This document shows, piece after piece, positions 1 through 8,118 of a stretch of 45,891 bases of DNA; within the stretch, counting starts at the first letter, position 1, and each line of letters opens with the position of its first letter. Source of the stretch: Leptospirales bacterium (lineage in GTDB: Bacteria > Spirochaetota > Leptospiria > Leptospirales > Leptonemataceae); NCBI GenBank assembly GCA_016788865.1, contig JAEUSB010000018.1:1-45891 (forward strand). The letters run 5' to 3'. Under the pieces are notes generated by a model. It was given only the letters and a program-made list of their open reading frames with translations, was not told where the DNA came from and did no database searches. A program made the position numbers and the translations under genes.

Positions 1-1
1 A

Positions 2-1144
2 GTTGGCAATTTTCTGGGATCGCTGAAAGGATTCTCCGCCGTTGAGATGGGGGTAATGGCTGTGAAGGCGACCCTGGAGGCGGCAAAAGTCACCCCGGAC
101 CAGATCGAAGGACTGATCGCCGGGAATGTGGTGCCCTCCGGACCAGAATCCCTCTACCTTGGGAGACATATTGCACTGAAAGCGGGCCTTCCCATCGAAT
201 CGTCCGCATTGAATGTGAACCGACTCTGTGGCAGCGGAATGGAGGCAGTGGCGCAGGCTGCCTTCCTGATCGATCAGGGAGCAAAGCTAGCGATTGGCTG
301 CGGCACCGAAAGTATGAGCCAGGCTCCGTACCTCGCTGCGGGCGCTCGGACTGGATTGCGCTACGGCGATGGGAAAATGATCGATTTGCTCTCAAATGCT
401 CTGACCGATCCACTGATTGGCCAGGCGATGGGTCGCACCGCTGAGACATTGGCCGCGGAATTCTCCATTACCCGCGAGGAGCAGGACGCATGGGCCCTGA
501 TTTCACAAACAAGAGCGGAGCAAGCGCGCGAACAAGGTCGCCTAACGGATGAGATTGTGCCCGTTGACGTGCGCGAAGGCAAAGAAACAAAAACAATCTC
601 CCACGATGAATTTGTTCGAGGCAAGAGTGCCGGCGCCAAACTGGCAAGTCTGGCCCCGGCATTTCTCGAAGGTGGAACCGTTACGGCGGGAAATTCCTCC
701 GGTATCAACGACGGCGCGTCAGCGATTCTGGTCTGTTCCGAGGATTACTTGAAACAGTCGGGTAAGAAACCGCTGGCGAAGATTCTTGGATTTGCTTCAA
801 GGGGTTGCGCGCCCGAACGTATGGGCATAGGTCCGGTACATGCTGTGCCGGCAGCGCTTGCAGCCGCGGGACTAACGTCAGCCGACATTGGACTCTGGGA
901 GATCAATGAAGCGTTTGCTGCACAATTCCTGGCCGTAAAAAAATCTCTCAAGCTCGACCCGGAGATAACAAACGTAAATGGCGGCGCTGTTGCCATTGGA
1001 CACCCGCTGGGTGCATCCGGAAATCGAGTTCTCTTGACGCTGGTCAAAGAGATGGTTAGACGCAAGGTGAAATATGGCTGCGCTTCCCTCTGCATCGGCG
1101 GAGGCCAGGGCATTGCCATGGTAGTTGAAAATACAGCGAGCTAA
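2..1144 (+). CDS. Thiolase (acetyl-CoA acyltransferase), 5' end outside the window
   Basis: This is a thiolase of the acetyl-CoA acetyltransferase type, which condenses two acyl-CoAs or cleaves 3-ketoacyl-CoA in fatty-acid metabolism. The frame is open from base 2, before the first internal ATG at 47, and reads GNFLGSLKGFSAVEMG. This matches the usual thiolase N-terminal region, so only the first few residues are missing. The active-site Cys is in NRLCGSGMEAV, the catalytic His in GHPLGASGNR, and the second catalytic Cys in ASLCIGGGQG near the C-terminus. The INEAFAAQF motif is also present. It ends 12 bases before the next gene's ATG, so the two may be co-transcribed. Degradative versus biosynthetic use cannot be decided from the sequence. 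Confidence 0.93.
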   Translation, partial: VGNFLGSLKGFSAVEMGVMAVKATLEAAKVTPDQIEGLIAGNVVPSGPESLYLGRHIALKAGLPIESSALNVNRLCGSGMEAVAQAAFLIDQGAKLAIGCGTESMSQAPYLAAGARTGLRYGDGKMIDLLSNALTDPLIGQAMGRTAETLAAEFSITREEQDAWALISQTRAEQAREQGRLTDEIVPVDVREGKETKTISHDEFVRGKSAGAKLASLAPAFLEGGTVTAGNSSGINDGASAILVCSEDYLKQSGKKPLAKILGFASRGCAPERMGIGPVHAVPAALAAAGLTSADIGLWEINEAFAAQFLAVKKSLKLDPEITNVNGGAVAIGHPLGASGNRVLLTLVKEMVRRKVKYGCASLCIGGGQGIAMVVENTAS

Positions 1145-1156
1145 CGGAGTTTGAGC

Positions 1157-2011
1157 ATGCGATCACTAAGAAACACGGCGCTCATGGCTGCTGCGATATG
1201 CTCCGCAGCCAGCCTGGCAACTTGCACCGTGCATACTTTTGAAAGAAAGATCCGAGAAACACCCATGGCTCCCGCTATCGCGGAACGAGCTGAAAATGTA
1301 GCCGTTGCATTCGTATTCGTTGCAGAGAAGGATATGGAGGCGAGCACGAAGAGCCCCTGGGTACTCGCAAAAGCCACGCTGCTCGGAGGGTTCCTGGGTC
1401 TATGGCCCTTCCCTCTGGATTTTCGTTGGGCGCGAACGCCTGCAATCGCGGAAAACTGGGGAGCCGGGATCAATGCCACGTTCGATCAAGAGTTCACAGA
1501 TCAATTAAATCAGGAACTTCACGCACAAACGATTGTTCCTCCCGCTGCACCAACAATCAAAACGTTGCTAAACCTGGCCCAGCAGAACGGGAAAAAAAAT
1601 GCGTACGTCGTAGTGTACAATCACTACAAGAGAATCGTATACGAAGTTTCAAGTAGACCAGGGAATCGGCCACCCCCTGGACCCAACGACGTTCAGACGA
1701 ACGCCGACGCTTTTGAGAATCCGATCTACACGTTTGGCGACGTGAAGGGTTATATTCCCTTCATGAGTCGGATGCTGATTTCCGCCGACGGAAGCGAGGT
1801 ATTGATCAACAAGCAGCGCCTGTCTGAAACGTATTTCATGATGCTACTCTCAAACGGTTGGGACCAGGGATTCAAGATCGATGGACCGCAGTACGAAAGT
1901 CTCAAAGCCTATATAAAGAAAGTGGCTGCGGAGGAAAGGGGCGGAGCAATCCGCAAAGCTGTCCAATACATGATTGAGACGGATTTTGCCGGGGGAGACG
2001 GAAGCTACTAA
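1157..2011 (+). CDS. Hypothetical exported protein, probable lipoprotein
   Basis: I do not recognise this family. The protein is about 284 residues. Its N-terminus MRSLRNTALMAAAICSAASL followed by ATC looks like a signal peptide ending in a loose spirochaetal lipobox with Cys at about residue 24. I chose ATG 1157 over an in-frame TTG at 1151 because a GGAG at 1146-1149 sits 7 bases upstream. The mature part is mixed alpha/beta with no obvious catalytic motif. A segment around residues 70-95 is hydrophobic and rich in Gly, Leu and Trp. It lies just after the thiolase and before the cytochrome gene on the same strand, which does not identify its role. Confidence 0.75.
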   Translation: MRSLRNTALMAAAICSAASLATCTVHTFERKIRETPMAPAIAERAENVAVAFVFVAEKDMEASTKSPWVLAKATLLGGFLGLWPFPLDFRWARTPAIAENWGAGINATFDQEFTDQLNQELHAQTIVPPAAPTIKTLLNLAQQNGKKNAYVVVYNHYKRIVYEVSSRPGNRPPPGPNDVQTNADAFENPIYTFGDVKGYIPFMSRMLISADGSEVLINKQRLSETYFMMLLSNGWDQGFKIDGPQYESLKAYIKKVAAEERGGAIRKAVQYMIETDFAGGDGSY

Positions 2012-2056
2012 AACCGGGCTTGACAGAACCAATCGCCAATAGCCCATCTGGCACCC

Positions 2057-3019
2057 ATGAAAAAAATTCTGATCGCAGCAGTCGCAGGTTTAATCACGGC
2101 CATTGCTGGACTCGCCGCCTACACTAAGATTGCGCTCCCGAACGTTGGAGCTGCTCCAGACATGACCATCGAACGCACTCCTGAAAGAGTAGCTCGAGGA
2201 GAATACATTGCGAATAACGTTGCAGTCTGCATGGATTGCCACTCGTCGCGCGATTGGAGTTACTTCGCAGGACCACCGGTTCCGGGCACGCTTGGAAAAG
2301 GTGGCGAGCGTTTCGATCAGACATTTGGATTTCCAGGTGTTTACTTCTCAAGAAACATCACTCCGGCCGGTATCGGTCAGTGGACGGATGGGGAGCTGTT
2401 CCGCCTAATCACAACCGGAGTTAAGAAGGACGGATCTCCAATCTTCCCGGTAATGCCATTCCCGTATTATGCAAGAATGGATGAAGAAGATATCAAGAGC
2501 GTGATCGCCTACATTCGCACACTGCCTTCAATCGAGAACCAGGTGCCGGCTTCCAAATCCGATTTTCCAATGAATTTCATTATCAATACCATTCCTAAGA
2601 AGGCCAATCTTCAGAAGAAACCAGATCCAAAGGATACGGTCAAATACGGCGAGTACGTCACCAATGCGTCGGCTTGCATGGAATGCCATACGCCCGTGAA
2701 GAATGGACAAGTGATACCAGAACTTGCTTTCTCAGGTGGACGCGAGTTCCCATTTCCATCCGGCGATATTGTTCGCTCGAAGAATATCACGCCGGACAAC
2801 GAAACGGGCATTGGGAACATGTCCCGCGATGGATTTATCAAACTGTTCAAACAAAAACGCGAAGCCACAAAGAAGCCAGCTGACTCCGGATTCAACACGA
2901 TGATGCCCTGGAGCATGTACGGTGGCATGACCGATGCAGATCTCGGCGCCATCTACGACTACTTGAGGACCGTTAAACCAGTTTCAAATCAAGTGGTTAC
3001 CTTCCAACCTCACAAATAG
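2057..3019 (+). CDS. Diheme c-type cytochrome
   Basis: This is an exported cytochrome c of 320 residues with two heme-attachment motifs, CMDCH in the N-terminal half and CMECH in the second half. It therefore has two cytochrome c domains. Candidate axial Met ligands lie in the FPVMPFPYYARM and NTMMPWSMYGGM segments. This architecture resembles the cytochrome subunits of membrane alcohol/aldehyde dehydrogenases and related periplasmic electron carriers. The start is a single hydrophobic segment, MKKILIAAVAGLITAIAGLA, which acts as a signal peptide or membrane anchor. Later residues include DLGAIYDYLRTVKPV, typical of the terminal cytochrome helix. A strong terminator follows, and no dehydrogenase partner is adjacent. 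Confidence 0.9.
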   Translation: MKKILIAAVAGLITAIAGLAAYTKIALPNVGAAPDMTIERTPERVARGEYIANNVAVCMDCHSSRDWSYFAGPPVPGTLGKGGERFDQTFGFPGVYFSRNITPAGIGQWTDGELFRLITTGVKKDGSPIFPVMPFPYYARMDEEDIKSVIAYIRTLPSIENQVPASKSDFPMNFIINTIPKKANLQKKPDPKDTVKYGEYVTNASACMECHTPVKNGQVIPELAFSGGREFPFPSGDIVRSKNITPDNETGIGNMSRDGFIKLFKQKREATKKPADSGFNTMMPWSMYGGMTDADLGAIYDYLRTVKPVSNQVVTFQPHK

Positions 3020-3033
3020 CCTGAATACATCCA

Positions 3034-3064
3034 CTTCTGCCGCAAATGCGCGGCAGAAGGTTTT
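3034..3064 (+). terminator. Rho-independent terminator after the cytochrome gene
   Basis: A perfect 10-bp stem pairs CTTCTGCCGC (3034-3043) with GCGGCAGAAG (3050-3059) around a 6-base loop. It is followed by G and TTTT. It starts 14 bases after the cytochrome stop codon. On the opposite strand no T-run follows the stem, so it probably serves only the plus strand, although the minus-strand aldehyde dehydrogenase ends just beyond it at 3090. Confidence 0.85.
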
Positions 3065-3089
3065 AAAGACAGGGCCCTGGGAAACCGGG

Positions 3090-4715
3090 TCAGAATATGA
3101 AATCAGTCGATATGAAGTTAGACTTCCTTTCGTGCGTTATTTCGCTTATGATTCCCTTGTTCAGTTCGCTTTCCTTGGCAGCAAAGAGTGAGCGAATTGA
3201 GAAGGCCCGCAGCGCATCAGTGACAGATAACGTTCCTTCCGCTGACCCCTTTCTGCCAGTGAAAGGAAACACATCCGGGCCACGCTGGCACTGGCTGTTT
3301 AGATTCACGCGAGATACCTGATTCATTAGCGGATCTACAAGACCGGCGATCACGGCAGGATCCTTACCAAAGATACTCAGTTGTTGCCCGTAGTGCGAAT
3401 TGTGAACATACTCCAGTGCCGTTGAAACATCCGAATATGGAACAACGGGCACCACTGGACCAAATTGCTCTTCTTCGTAGACTCGCATTCCTGGTGCTAC
3501 CGGGAACAGCAGGGCCGGAAAGAAGAGAGTCTTAGCAAAGACACCTCCCTCAGGGTTTACAACCTTTGCTCCCTTCGAAATCGCATCCTGCACAAGGCCG
3601 TCGAGGTATTCTGACTTATTTTTTACGGGCAATGGAGTGATCTTAACATCTTTATCCCAGGGCATCCCGGTTTTAAGAGCAGAGATTTTGACCGAAAGCT
3701 TTGCGATGAAATCTGCAGCAATGCTCTCATGAACAAAAATAATCTTCAACGCCGTACACCGTTGACCGTTATACGACAAAGCTCCCAGCAGACATTCTGA
3801 AACAGTTGTTTCTAGATCCGCGTCCGGCAGGATAATGGCCGGATTCTTTGCGCCCAATCCAAGCACGGAGCGCAATTTGTGCGGATGCGGATGAGCTTTT
3901 TTCAAAGTGTCGGCGACTCTCGCTGAACCAATGAAAGCCAGGACGTCTATCTTACCCGTTTCCATGAGCGGTGGAATTACTTCCTCGCCAACGCCGTAGA
4001 CGGTATTGATTACGCCGGCCGGCAGGGAATCGCGAAAAGCTTCCAGCAAAGGACGATACAAGAGGATGCCCAGTTTTGGTGGCTTGAAAACACAGGTATT
4101 GCCCATGACGAGCGCCGGAATCAAAGTGGCAAAGGTTTCATTCAATGGATAGTTATAAGGCCCCATACAGAGGACAACGCCCAGAGGTGCACGGCGGATC
4201 TGGCCAATGATTCCCTGTTCAATCAGGAATCGAGAGGATTGACGATCCAATTCTTTTAGCGCCTGCAATGTATCACGGATGTAGTCGACTGTCCGATCGA
4301 ATTCCTTTTCTGCGTCTTCCCGATTCTTTGCGATCTCCCACATGATGAAGCGCACAACATCTGTACGTTTTGCCTTCATTCGAACCGTGAAATCTTCGAT
4401 GTGCTTGATTCGCTGGGCCACCGACATTGTCGGCCATGCGCCACGTCCAAGGTCATAGGCTTTCAGGGCAGAATCAAGAGCAGCCAGAGCAGTTTGCCGA
4501 TCGTGCGCCGGCGAATGTCCGATAGTGCACGGTACATATCCCGCATCCGTCTTGAAGCAGACCGGCGAAACGATCTCATGAAAAGCCCCTTCCCATCGCT
4601 TCAGTTCTCCGTTGATTAGGTATTCCTCCTGGCGAACCAAAGGTAACCGATCAAGTTCGGGGATTCCATCCTGGGACGCTGGAAATGCAGACTGGATTTG
4701 ATCAATGAAAGCCAT
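3090..4715 (-). CDS. gapN: GapN-type aldehyde dehydrogenase (NADP-dependent, non-phosphorylating)
   Basis: This is an aldehyde dehydrogenase superfamily protein closest to NADP-dependent non-phosphorylating glyceraldehyde-3-phosphate dehydrogenase, which oxidises glyceraldehyde-3-phosphate to 3-phosphoglycerate and makes NADPH. Visible features are PLGVVLCMGPYNYPLNE, the Rossmann segment FIGSAR, and the nucleophile Cys in YNGQRCTALK (about residue 320). EEQFGPVVPVVPY lies towards the C-terminus. The start at 4715 (MAFIDQIQ) removes an implausible 28-residue extension that would run into the divergent gene. The motif that normally supplies the general-base Glu reads LGLGAKNP, with Gly where I expect Glu. 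Substrate assignment is by family resemblance only. Confidence 0.85.
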   Translation of the reverse strand: MAFIDQIQSAFPASQDGIPELDRLPLVRQEEYLINGELKRWEGAFHEIVSPVCFKTDAGYVPCTIGHSPAHDRQTALAALDSALKAYDLGRGAWPTMSVAQRIKHIEDFTVRMKAKRTDVVRFIMWEIAKNREDAEKEFDRTVDYIRDTLQALKELDRQSSRFLIEQGIIGQIRRAPLGVVLCMGPYNYPLNETFATLIPALVMGNTCVFKPPKLGILLYRPLLEAFRDSLPAGVINTVYGVGEEVIPPLMETGKIDVLAFIGSARVADTLKKAHPHPHKLRSVLGLGAKNPAIILPDADLETTVSECLLGALSYNGQRCTALKIIFVHESIAADFIAKLSVKISALKTGMPWDKDVKITPLPVKNKSEYLDGLVQDAISKGAKVVNPEGGVFAKTLFFPALLFPVAPGMRVYEEEQFGPVVPVVPYSDVSTALEYVHNSHYGQQLSIFGKDPAVIAGLVDPLMNQVSRVNLNSQCQRGPDVFPFTGRKGSAEGTLSVTDALRAFSIRSLFAAKESELNKGIISEITHERKSNFISTDFIF

Positions 4716-4804
4716 GCCCTGATTAGACCATGGCGCTTCGTTGGCACAAGCAAAATCGAAAACGGATTGCCTGGGTGATACGATTTTTGAGACATGCAAG
4801 CAAC

Positions 4805-5857
4805 GTGATATCCGCGGATACTAGAGTACTGGTCCTCGATGACGATTCCGATTACCTGATGCTCATCCAGAAGTTTCTGGAAAAACGAAACTATTCAGTG
4901 AAGGCCATCTCTGACCCGGCAGAAATGGTCCCTGCCCTTATCGACTTCAAACCGGAAGCTGTTATCCTCGACCTGCAACTCAGGGAGGGAAGCGGGATTG
5001 ACTTGCTCGCACAGATTCGCGCGACAGCTCCCGACGCAGGTGTTCTGATGATGTCTGCCGAACGTTCGCCGGAGATTGTATTTCACGCATTGTTTGAGGG
5101 GGCATCGGATTTCCTGGAAAAACCTCTCATACCACCCGAAGTGGATTTGCGGCTTCGCAGTATAGTAAAGAAACAGAAATTCAGAAACGCTATGCGCGGT
5201 ACTACCGCCGAACTGGAGCGGGAGAAACGTTTACTCTTAAAGTACTTCTCTCCGGAAACCGCGCAGGCCCTGCTTTCCGGAAAACTCGATGCAGACTTAC
5301 GCGGAGCAACCGTGGAAGTTAGTATTATGTTCTTTAGCATCAAGCATGCGGGCCGCTTGCTGCGTACCGCGAGTTCACAACGCTTTGCAGATTTCCTGAA
5401 TGTAGTGCTCGTCGATGTAATGGATATCGTGGCCAAGAATCGAGGGTCTGTCAATAAGCTAAACGGAGCCGGGCTACTTGCCACATTTGGCCTGCCAATT
5501 CCGGGAAGTGAGGATGCCCGACTGGCAGTTCAATGCGCTCGAAACATTCAAGAGCATTTTCAGGCACTGAATGATGCGCGCATGTTTTCGTTTGGGACTA
5601 TCGAAACTGGAATGGGAATCGCTTCCGGTCCCGTGTTCGCAGGAAACATTGGCAATTACCGGAGAATGGAATACACAGTAATCGGAGATACTGCCAATCT
5701 GGCGGCCCGCCTGGAGGCGCTTGCCGGGATGCAGCGCGGAGGAATCTTAACTGACCAGAATACTGTGGATCGAAGCCAGGTCTCCAACGCCAGGCTGTTG
5801 CCGGAAACCAGGATTCGTGGCCGCGCCGGGGATGTCTCTATCTATAATATCGCATAA
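4805..5857 (+). CDS. Response regulator with degenerate class III nucleotide cyclase domain
   Basis: The N-terminal receiver domain (about residues 5-125) contains LVLDDDSDY and the phospho-acceptor Asp56 in VILDLQLREGSG. A short coiled linker follows, then the signalling-helix motif KYFSPETAQALLSG and a cyclase homology domain (about 170-345). Both metal-binding aspartates are replaced: the usual FFDIR is FFSIK (Ser178, codon 5336-5338) and the usual GDG is GAG (Ala222, codon 5468-5470). The base-recognition Lys in VNKLNGAG and the transition-state Asn298 and Arg302 in TANLAARLE remain. It should therefore be inactive alone but able to act as a C2-like half-site. I favour GTG 4805 because it sits just before the receiver fold. 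An ATG at 4730 would add 25 unlikely residues. The next cyclase starts 6 bases after the stop. Confidence 0.9.
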   Translation: MISADTRVLVLDDDSDYLMLIQKFLEKRNYSVKAISDPAEMVPALIDFKPEAVILDLQLREGSGIDLLAQIRATAPDAGVLMMSAERSPEIVFHALFEGASDFLEKPLIPPEVDLRLRSIVKKQKFRNAMRGTTAELEREKRLLLKYFSPETAQALLSGKLDADLRGATVEVSIMFFSIKHAGRLLRTASSQRFADFLNVVLVDVMDIVAKNRGSVNKLNGAGLLATFGLPIPGSEDARLAVQCARNIQEHFQALNDARMFSFGTIETGMGIASGPVFAGNIGNYRRMEYTVIGDTANLAARLEALAGMQRGGILTDQNTVDRSQVSNARLLPETRIRGRAGDVSIYNIA

Positions 5858-5863
5858 CGTTAT

Positions 5864-6979
5864 ATGACAACCCAAATCGAAGAAACATTTCACGACCAGC
5901 GAACGGAAGAGCAGATTCTTGCCACACGCAGCACCTTCAACATACTCGTAGTCGAAGACGATGCTATCCAGTCGCAAATCCTTCGAGAATTCCTCGAACT
6001 GCTAAGGTATGAAGTCCGCGAAGCGGAAAGTGGCGAGCAAGCACGCAAGGCTTTAGACGCCCGGATGCCCGACTTGATCCTGCTCGATGTGCATTTGCCT
6101 GATATCTCCGGTCTTGAATTCTTGAAAGAAATCCATGGACGTGATCCTGATTCATCGGTCGTCTTGATGTCTGCCGATAAGGACGCGGACACGCTACTTC
6201 AGGCGCTGGAGGAAGGGGTGGAAGAATTCCTGGAAAAACCCCTTGTGCTCAGCGAACTTGCAATTCGCATCCAGAACATACTGGAAACAGTCGCGTTTAG
6301 AAAGAAGAACGTCGAGCTTCAACATCAACTTGCACACGAAACGGAAATCCTATCTCGTCACTTTTCCCGGGAAACCGTCGAGGCATTGCTGAAGGGAGAG
6401 ATAAACGCGGAACCCGGTGGCGATGTCGCAACCACCACGGTCCTTGTGTTTGACTTGAGAAATTCAACTGGCATGGCCGAACGAATGGGACCGCTGCCGT
6501 TCAGCACATTCTTGAACGAAATCATGGTAGACCTCATGGACCTGGTTCTAAGTCAGAAGGGCAGCGTAGCCAGACTCACGGGTGATGGGATGATTGCCAG
6601 TTTTTCCGGGGATCAACAACAAACCGGATCCGCGAACGCCTTGCAATGTGCCCAGCGAATTGAGGACTACTTCCAGACCATCACGGCAGCTGGAATGGAT
6701 TCGGCCACCGGGCCGCTGAGTTATGGAATTGGAATTGGAACAGGACCTATCTTTCAGGGTAACATTGGAACTCCTCAACGTTTGGAATTCACGCTGGTGG
6801 GGGATGCGCTCAGCCGCGCAGCTCGGCTGGAAACCCTGACCAAAAGGTTCGGCAGACGAATCATTTGCGACAAACCAACCATGCGCGAAGCCGGGAACCT
6901 TGCCGGAGGCCTCATCCCAATTCGCGTGAGCGTGCGGAACCGGCTCACCCAGATCTACGCCCTGCAAACATCCAGCTAG
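5864..6979 (+). CDS. Response regulator with class III nucleotide cyclase domain (catalytic half)
   Basis: The receiver domain (about residues 26-145) has VVEDDAIQ and phospho-acceptor Asp75 in LLDVHLPD. The cyclase domain (about 190-365) keeps both metal ligands, Asp197 in LVFDLRNST and Asp241 in TGDGMIASF. It lacks the usual base-recognition Lys (Arg237 in VARLTGDG) and the transition-state Asn (Ser317 in ALSRAARLE), while Arg321 is retained. The losses are the mirror image of those in the upstream protein, which shares its architecture and the HFSRETVEALL linker motif. The pair therefore looks like a C1/C2 heterodimer making cAMP, or possibly cGMP. The 6-base gap implies co-translation. 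No cognate histidine kinase gene is adjacent. Confidence 0.92.
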   Translation: MTTQIEETFHDQRTEEQILATRSTFNILVVEDDAIQSQILREFLELLRYEVREAESGEQARKALDARMPDLILLDVHLPDISGLEFLKEIHGRDPDSSVVLMSADKDADTLLQALEEGVEEFLEKPLVLSELAIRIQNILETVAFRKKNVELQHQLAHETEILSRHFSRETVEALLKGEINAEPGGDVATTTVLVFDLRNSTGMAERMGPLPFSTFLNEIMVDLMDLVLSQKGSVARLTGDGMIASFSGDQQQTGSANALQCAQRIEDYFQTITAAGMDSATGPLSYGIGIGTGPIFQGNIGTPQRLEFTLVGDALSRAARLETLTKRFGRRIICDKPTMREAGNLAGGLIPIRVSVRNRLTQIYALQTSS

Positions 6980-7063
6980 AACTCCGAAATCCTGCGCGCT
7001 TTTTTAAGTGGACAGGGCAGCGGCTGCGGTTCAACTCATCGGCAACCATTTCAGGATGAAATA

Positions 7064-8113
7064 ATGACTTTCAGCACAAAACAAGTATTCGACGAGTACG
7101 GCAAATCGGGTCTGATCACCGAACATCGCGGTGACAATGCAACGATAGACGCGATCTCAGCGATTGAAACAGCAACTTCAACTTCTATGATCTTCCTCGA
7201 CAATCTAAAGTTCCTGGACCACCTGAAGAATAATCGACCAGGTGCCGTAGTAACCTCTGCGGAAAACGCCGACAAGGTTACGGACCTCACATCGACCATT
7301 TTAATAGCACCTAACGTCCCACTTGCCCATGCGCTACTGAAACAACGCTACGGGGATCGCGATTTCAAGAACAGTGAATGGGGCCAGGTTCATCCATCCG
7401 CCATTATTCATGAAACAGCAGAGATTGGGTCGGGCGTGGTAATTGGTCCAGGGTGTGTCATTGGTAAGAGTGCCAAGCTCGGAAACAACAGCGTAATCAT
7501 GGCCAACACTGTGATCGAATATGATGCCCGAATTGGAGAAGACTGCGTAATCTATTCCAATGTCTTCATTGGGTATGGGTGCAGAATTGGCAATCGCGTG
7601 ATCATTCAACCCGGAAGCGTCATAGGTTCTGAAGGCTACGGTTTCTCTCAGGACAGCAAGAAGCATAGTCACAGAATCCCGCAGACCGGCATTGTAGTCA
7701 TCGAGGACGATGTCCGGGTTGGCGCAAACAATTGTATCGATCGGGCTGCGTATGCAGAAACCAGAATTGGGCGCGGTACCAAATTTGATAACCTCTGCCA
7801 TGTAGCGCATAACGTTCAGATTGGTGAAGACTGTCTGCTAACGGCAAATCTTGTTGTCGCGGGATCCACTAAGGTTGGAAATCGCGTGATTGCCAGCGGT
7901 ATGACCGGCATTCTGGATCATCTGGTGGTCGGCGATGATGTCATTCTTGTGCAGAGGGCCGGTGTCACCGCCAACGTTACGGAACCGGGCATCTACGCCG
8001 GACTGCCCTTACAACCGTTAGCTGATTACCTCAAGAACCAGGCCGTCGCGCGCAAGTTGCAGGATATGAAGAAGGATATCGCTGACCTAAAGAAGAAATT
8101 GGCCGAGAAATAG
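7064..8113 (+). CDS. lpxD: UDP-3-O-acylglucosamine N-acyltransferase LpxD
   Basis: LpxD transfers a 3-hydroxyacyl chain from acyl-ACP to the amino group of UDP-3-O-acylglucosamine, the third step of lipid A synthesis, in the cytoplasm. At 349 residues it has the normal family length. The N-terminal uridine-binding domain includes PNVPLAHALLKQRY. A long left-handed beta-helix of hexapeptide repeats follows (for example IGSGVVIGPGCVIG), with the catalytic His in LCHVAHNVQIGEDC. It ends in the AGLPLQPL segment and a C-terminal helix (KKDIADLKKKLAEK). AGGATG upstream of ATG 7064 supports the start. It stands alone rather than in the usual lpxD-fabZ-lpxA cluster and is followed after 5 bases by a channel gene. 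Confidence 0.93.
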   Translation: MTFSTKQVFDEYGKSGLITEHRGDNATIDAISAIETATSTSMIFLDNLKFLDHLKNNRPGAVVTSAENADKVTDLTSTILIAPNVPLAHALLKQRYGDRDFKNSEWGQVHPSAIIHETAEIGSGVVIGPGCVIGKSAKLGNNSVIMANTVIEYDARIGEDCVIYSNVFIGYGCRIGNRVIIQPGSVIGSEGYGFSQDSKKHSHRIPQTGIVVIEDDVRVGANNCIDRAAYAETRIGRGTKFDNLCHVAHNVQIGEDCLLTANLVVAGSTKVGNRVIASGMTGILDHLVVGDDVILVQRAGVTANVTEPGIYAGLPLQPLADYLKNQAVARKLQDMKKDIADLKKKLAEK

Positions 8114-8118
8114 TTCAA

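Noticed and set aside
745..1119. Long antisense frame inside the thiolase.
   Set aside because: It is a shadow of the thiolase coding sequence with no ribosome site or family features.
6981..7063. GC-rich stretch and T-run after the second cyclase considered as a terminator.
   Set aside because: CGCGC followed by TTTTTT lacks a convincing stem, so transcription may continue into lpxD.
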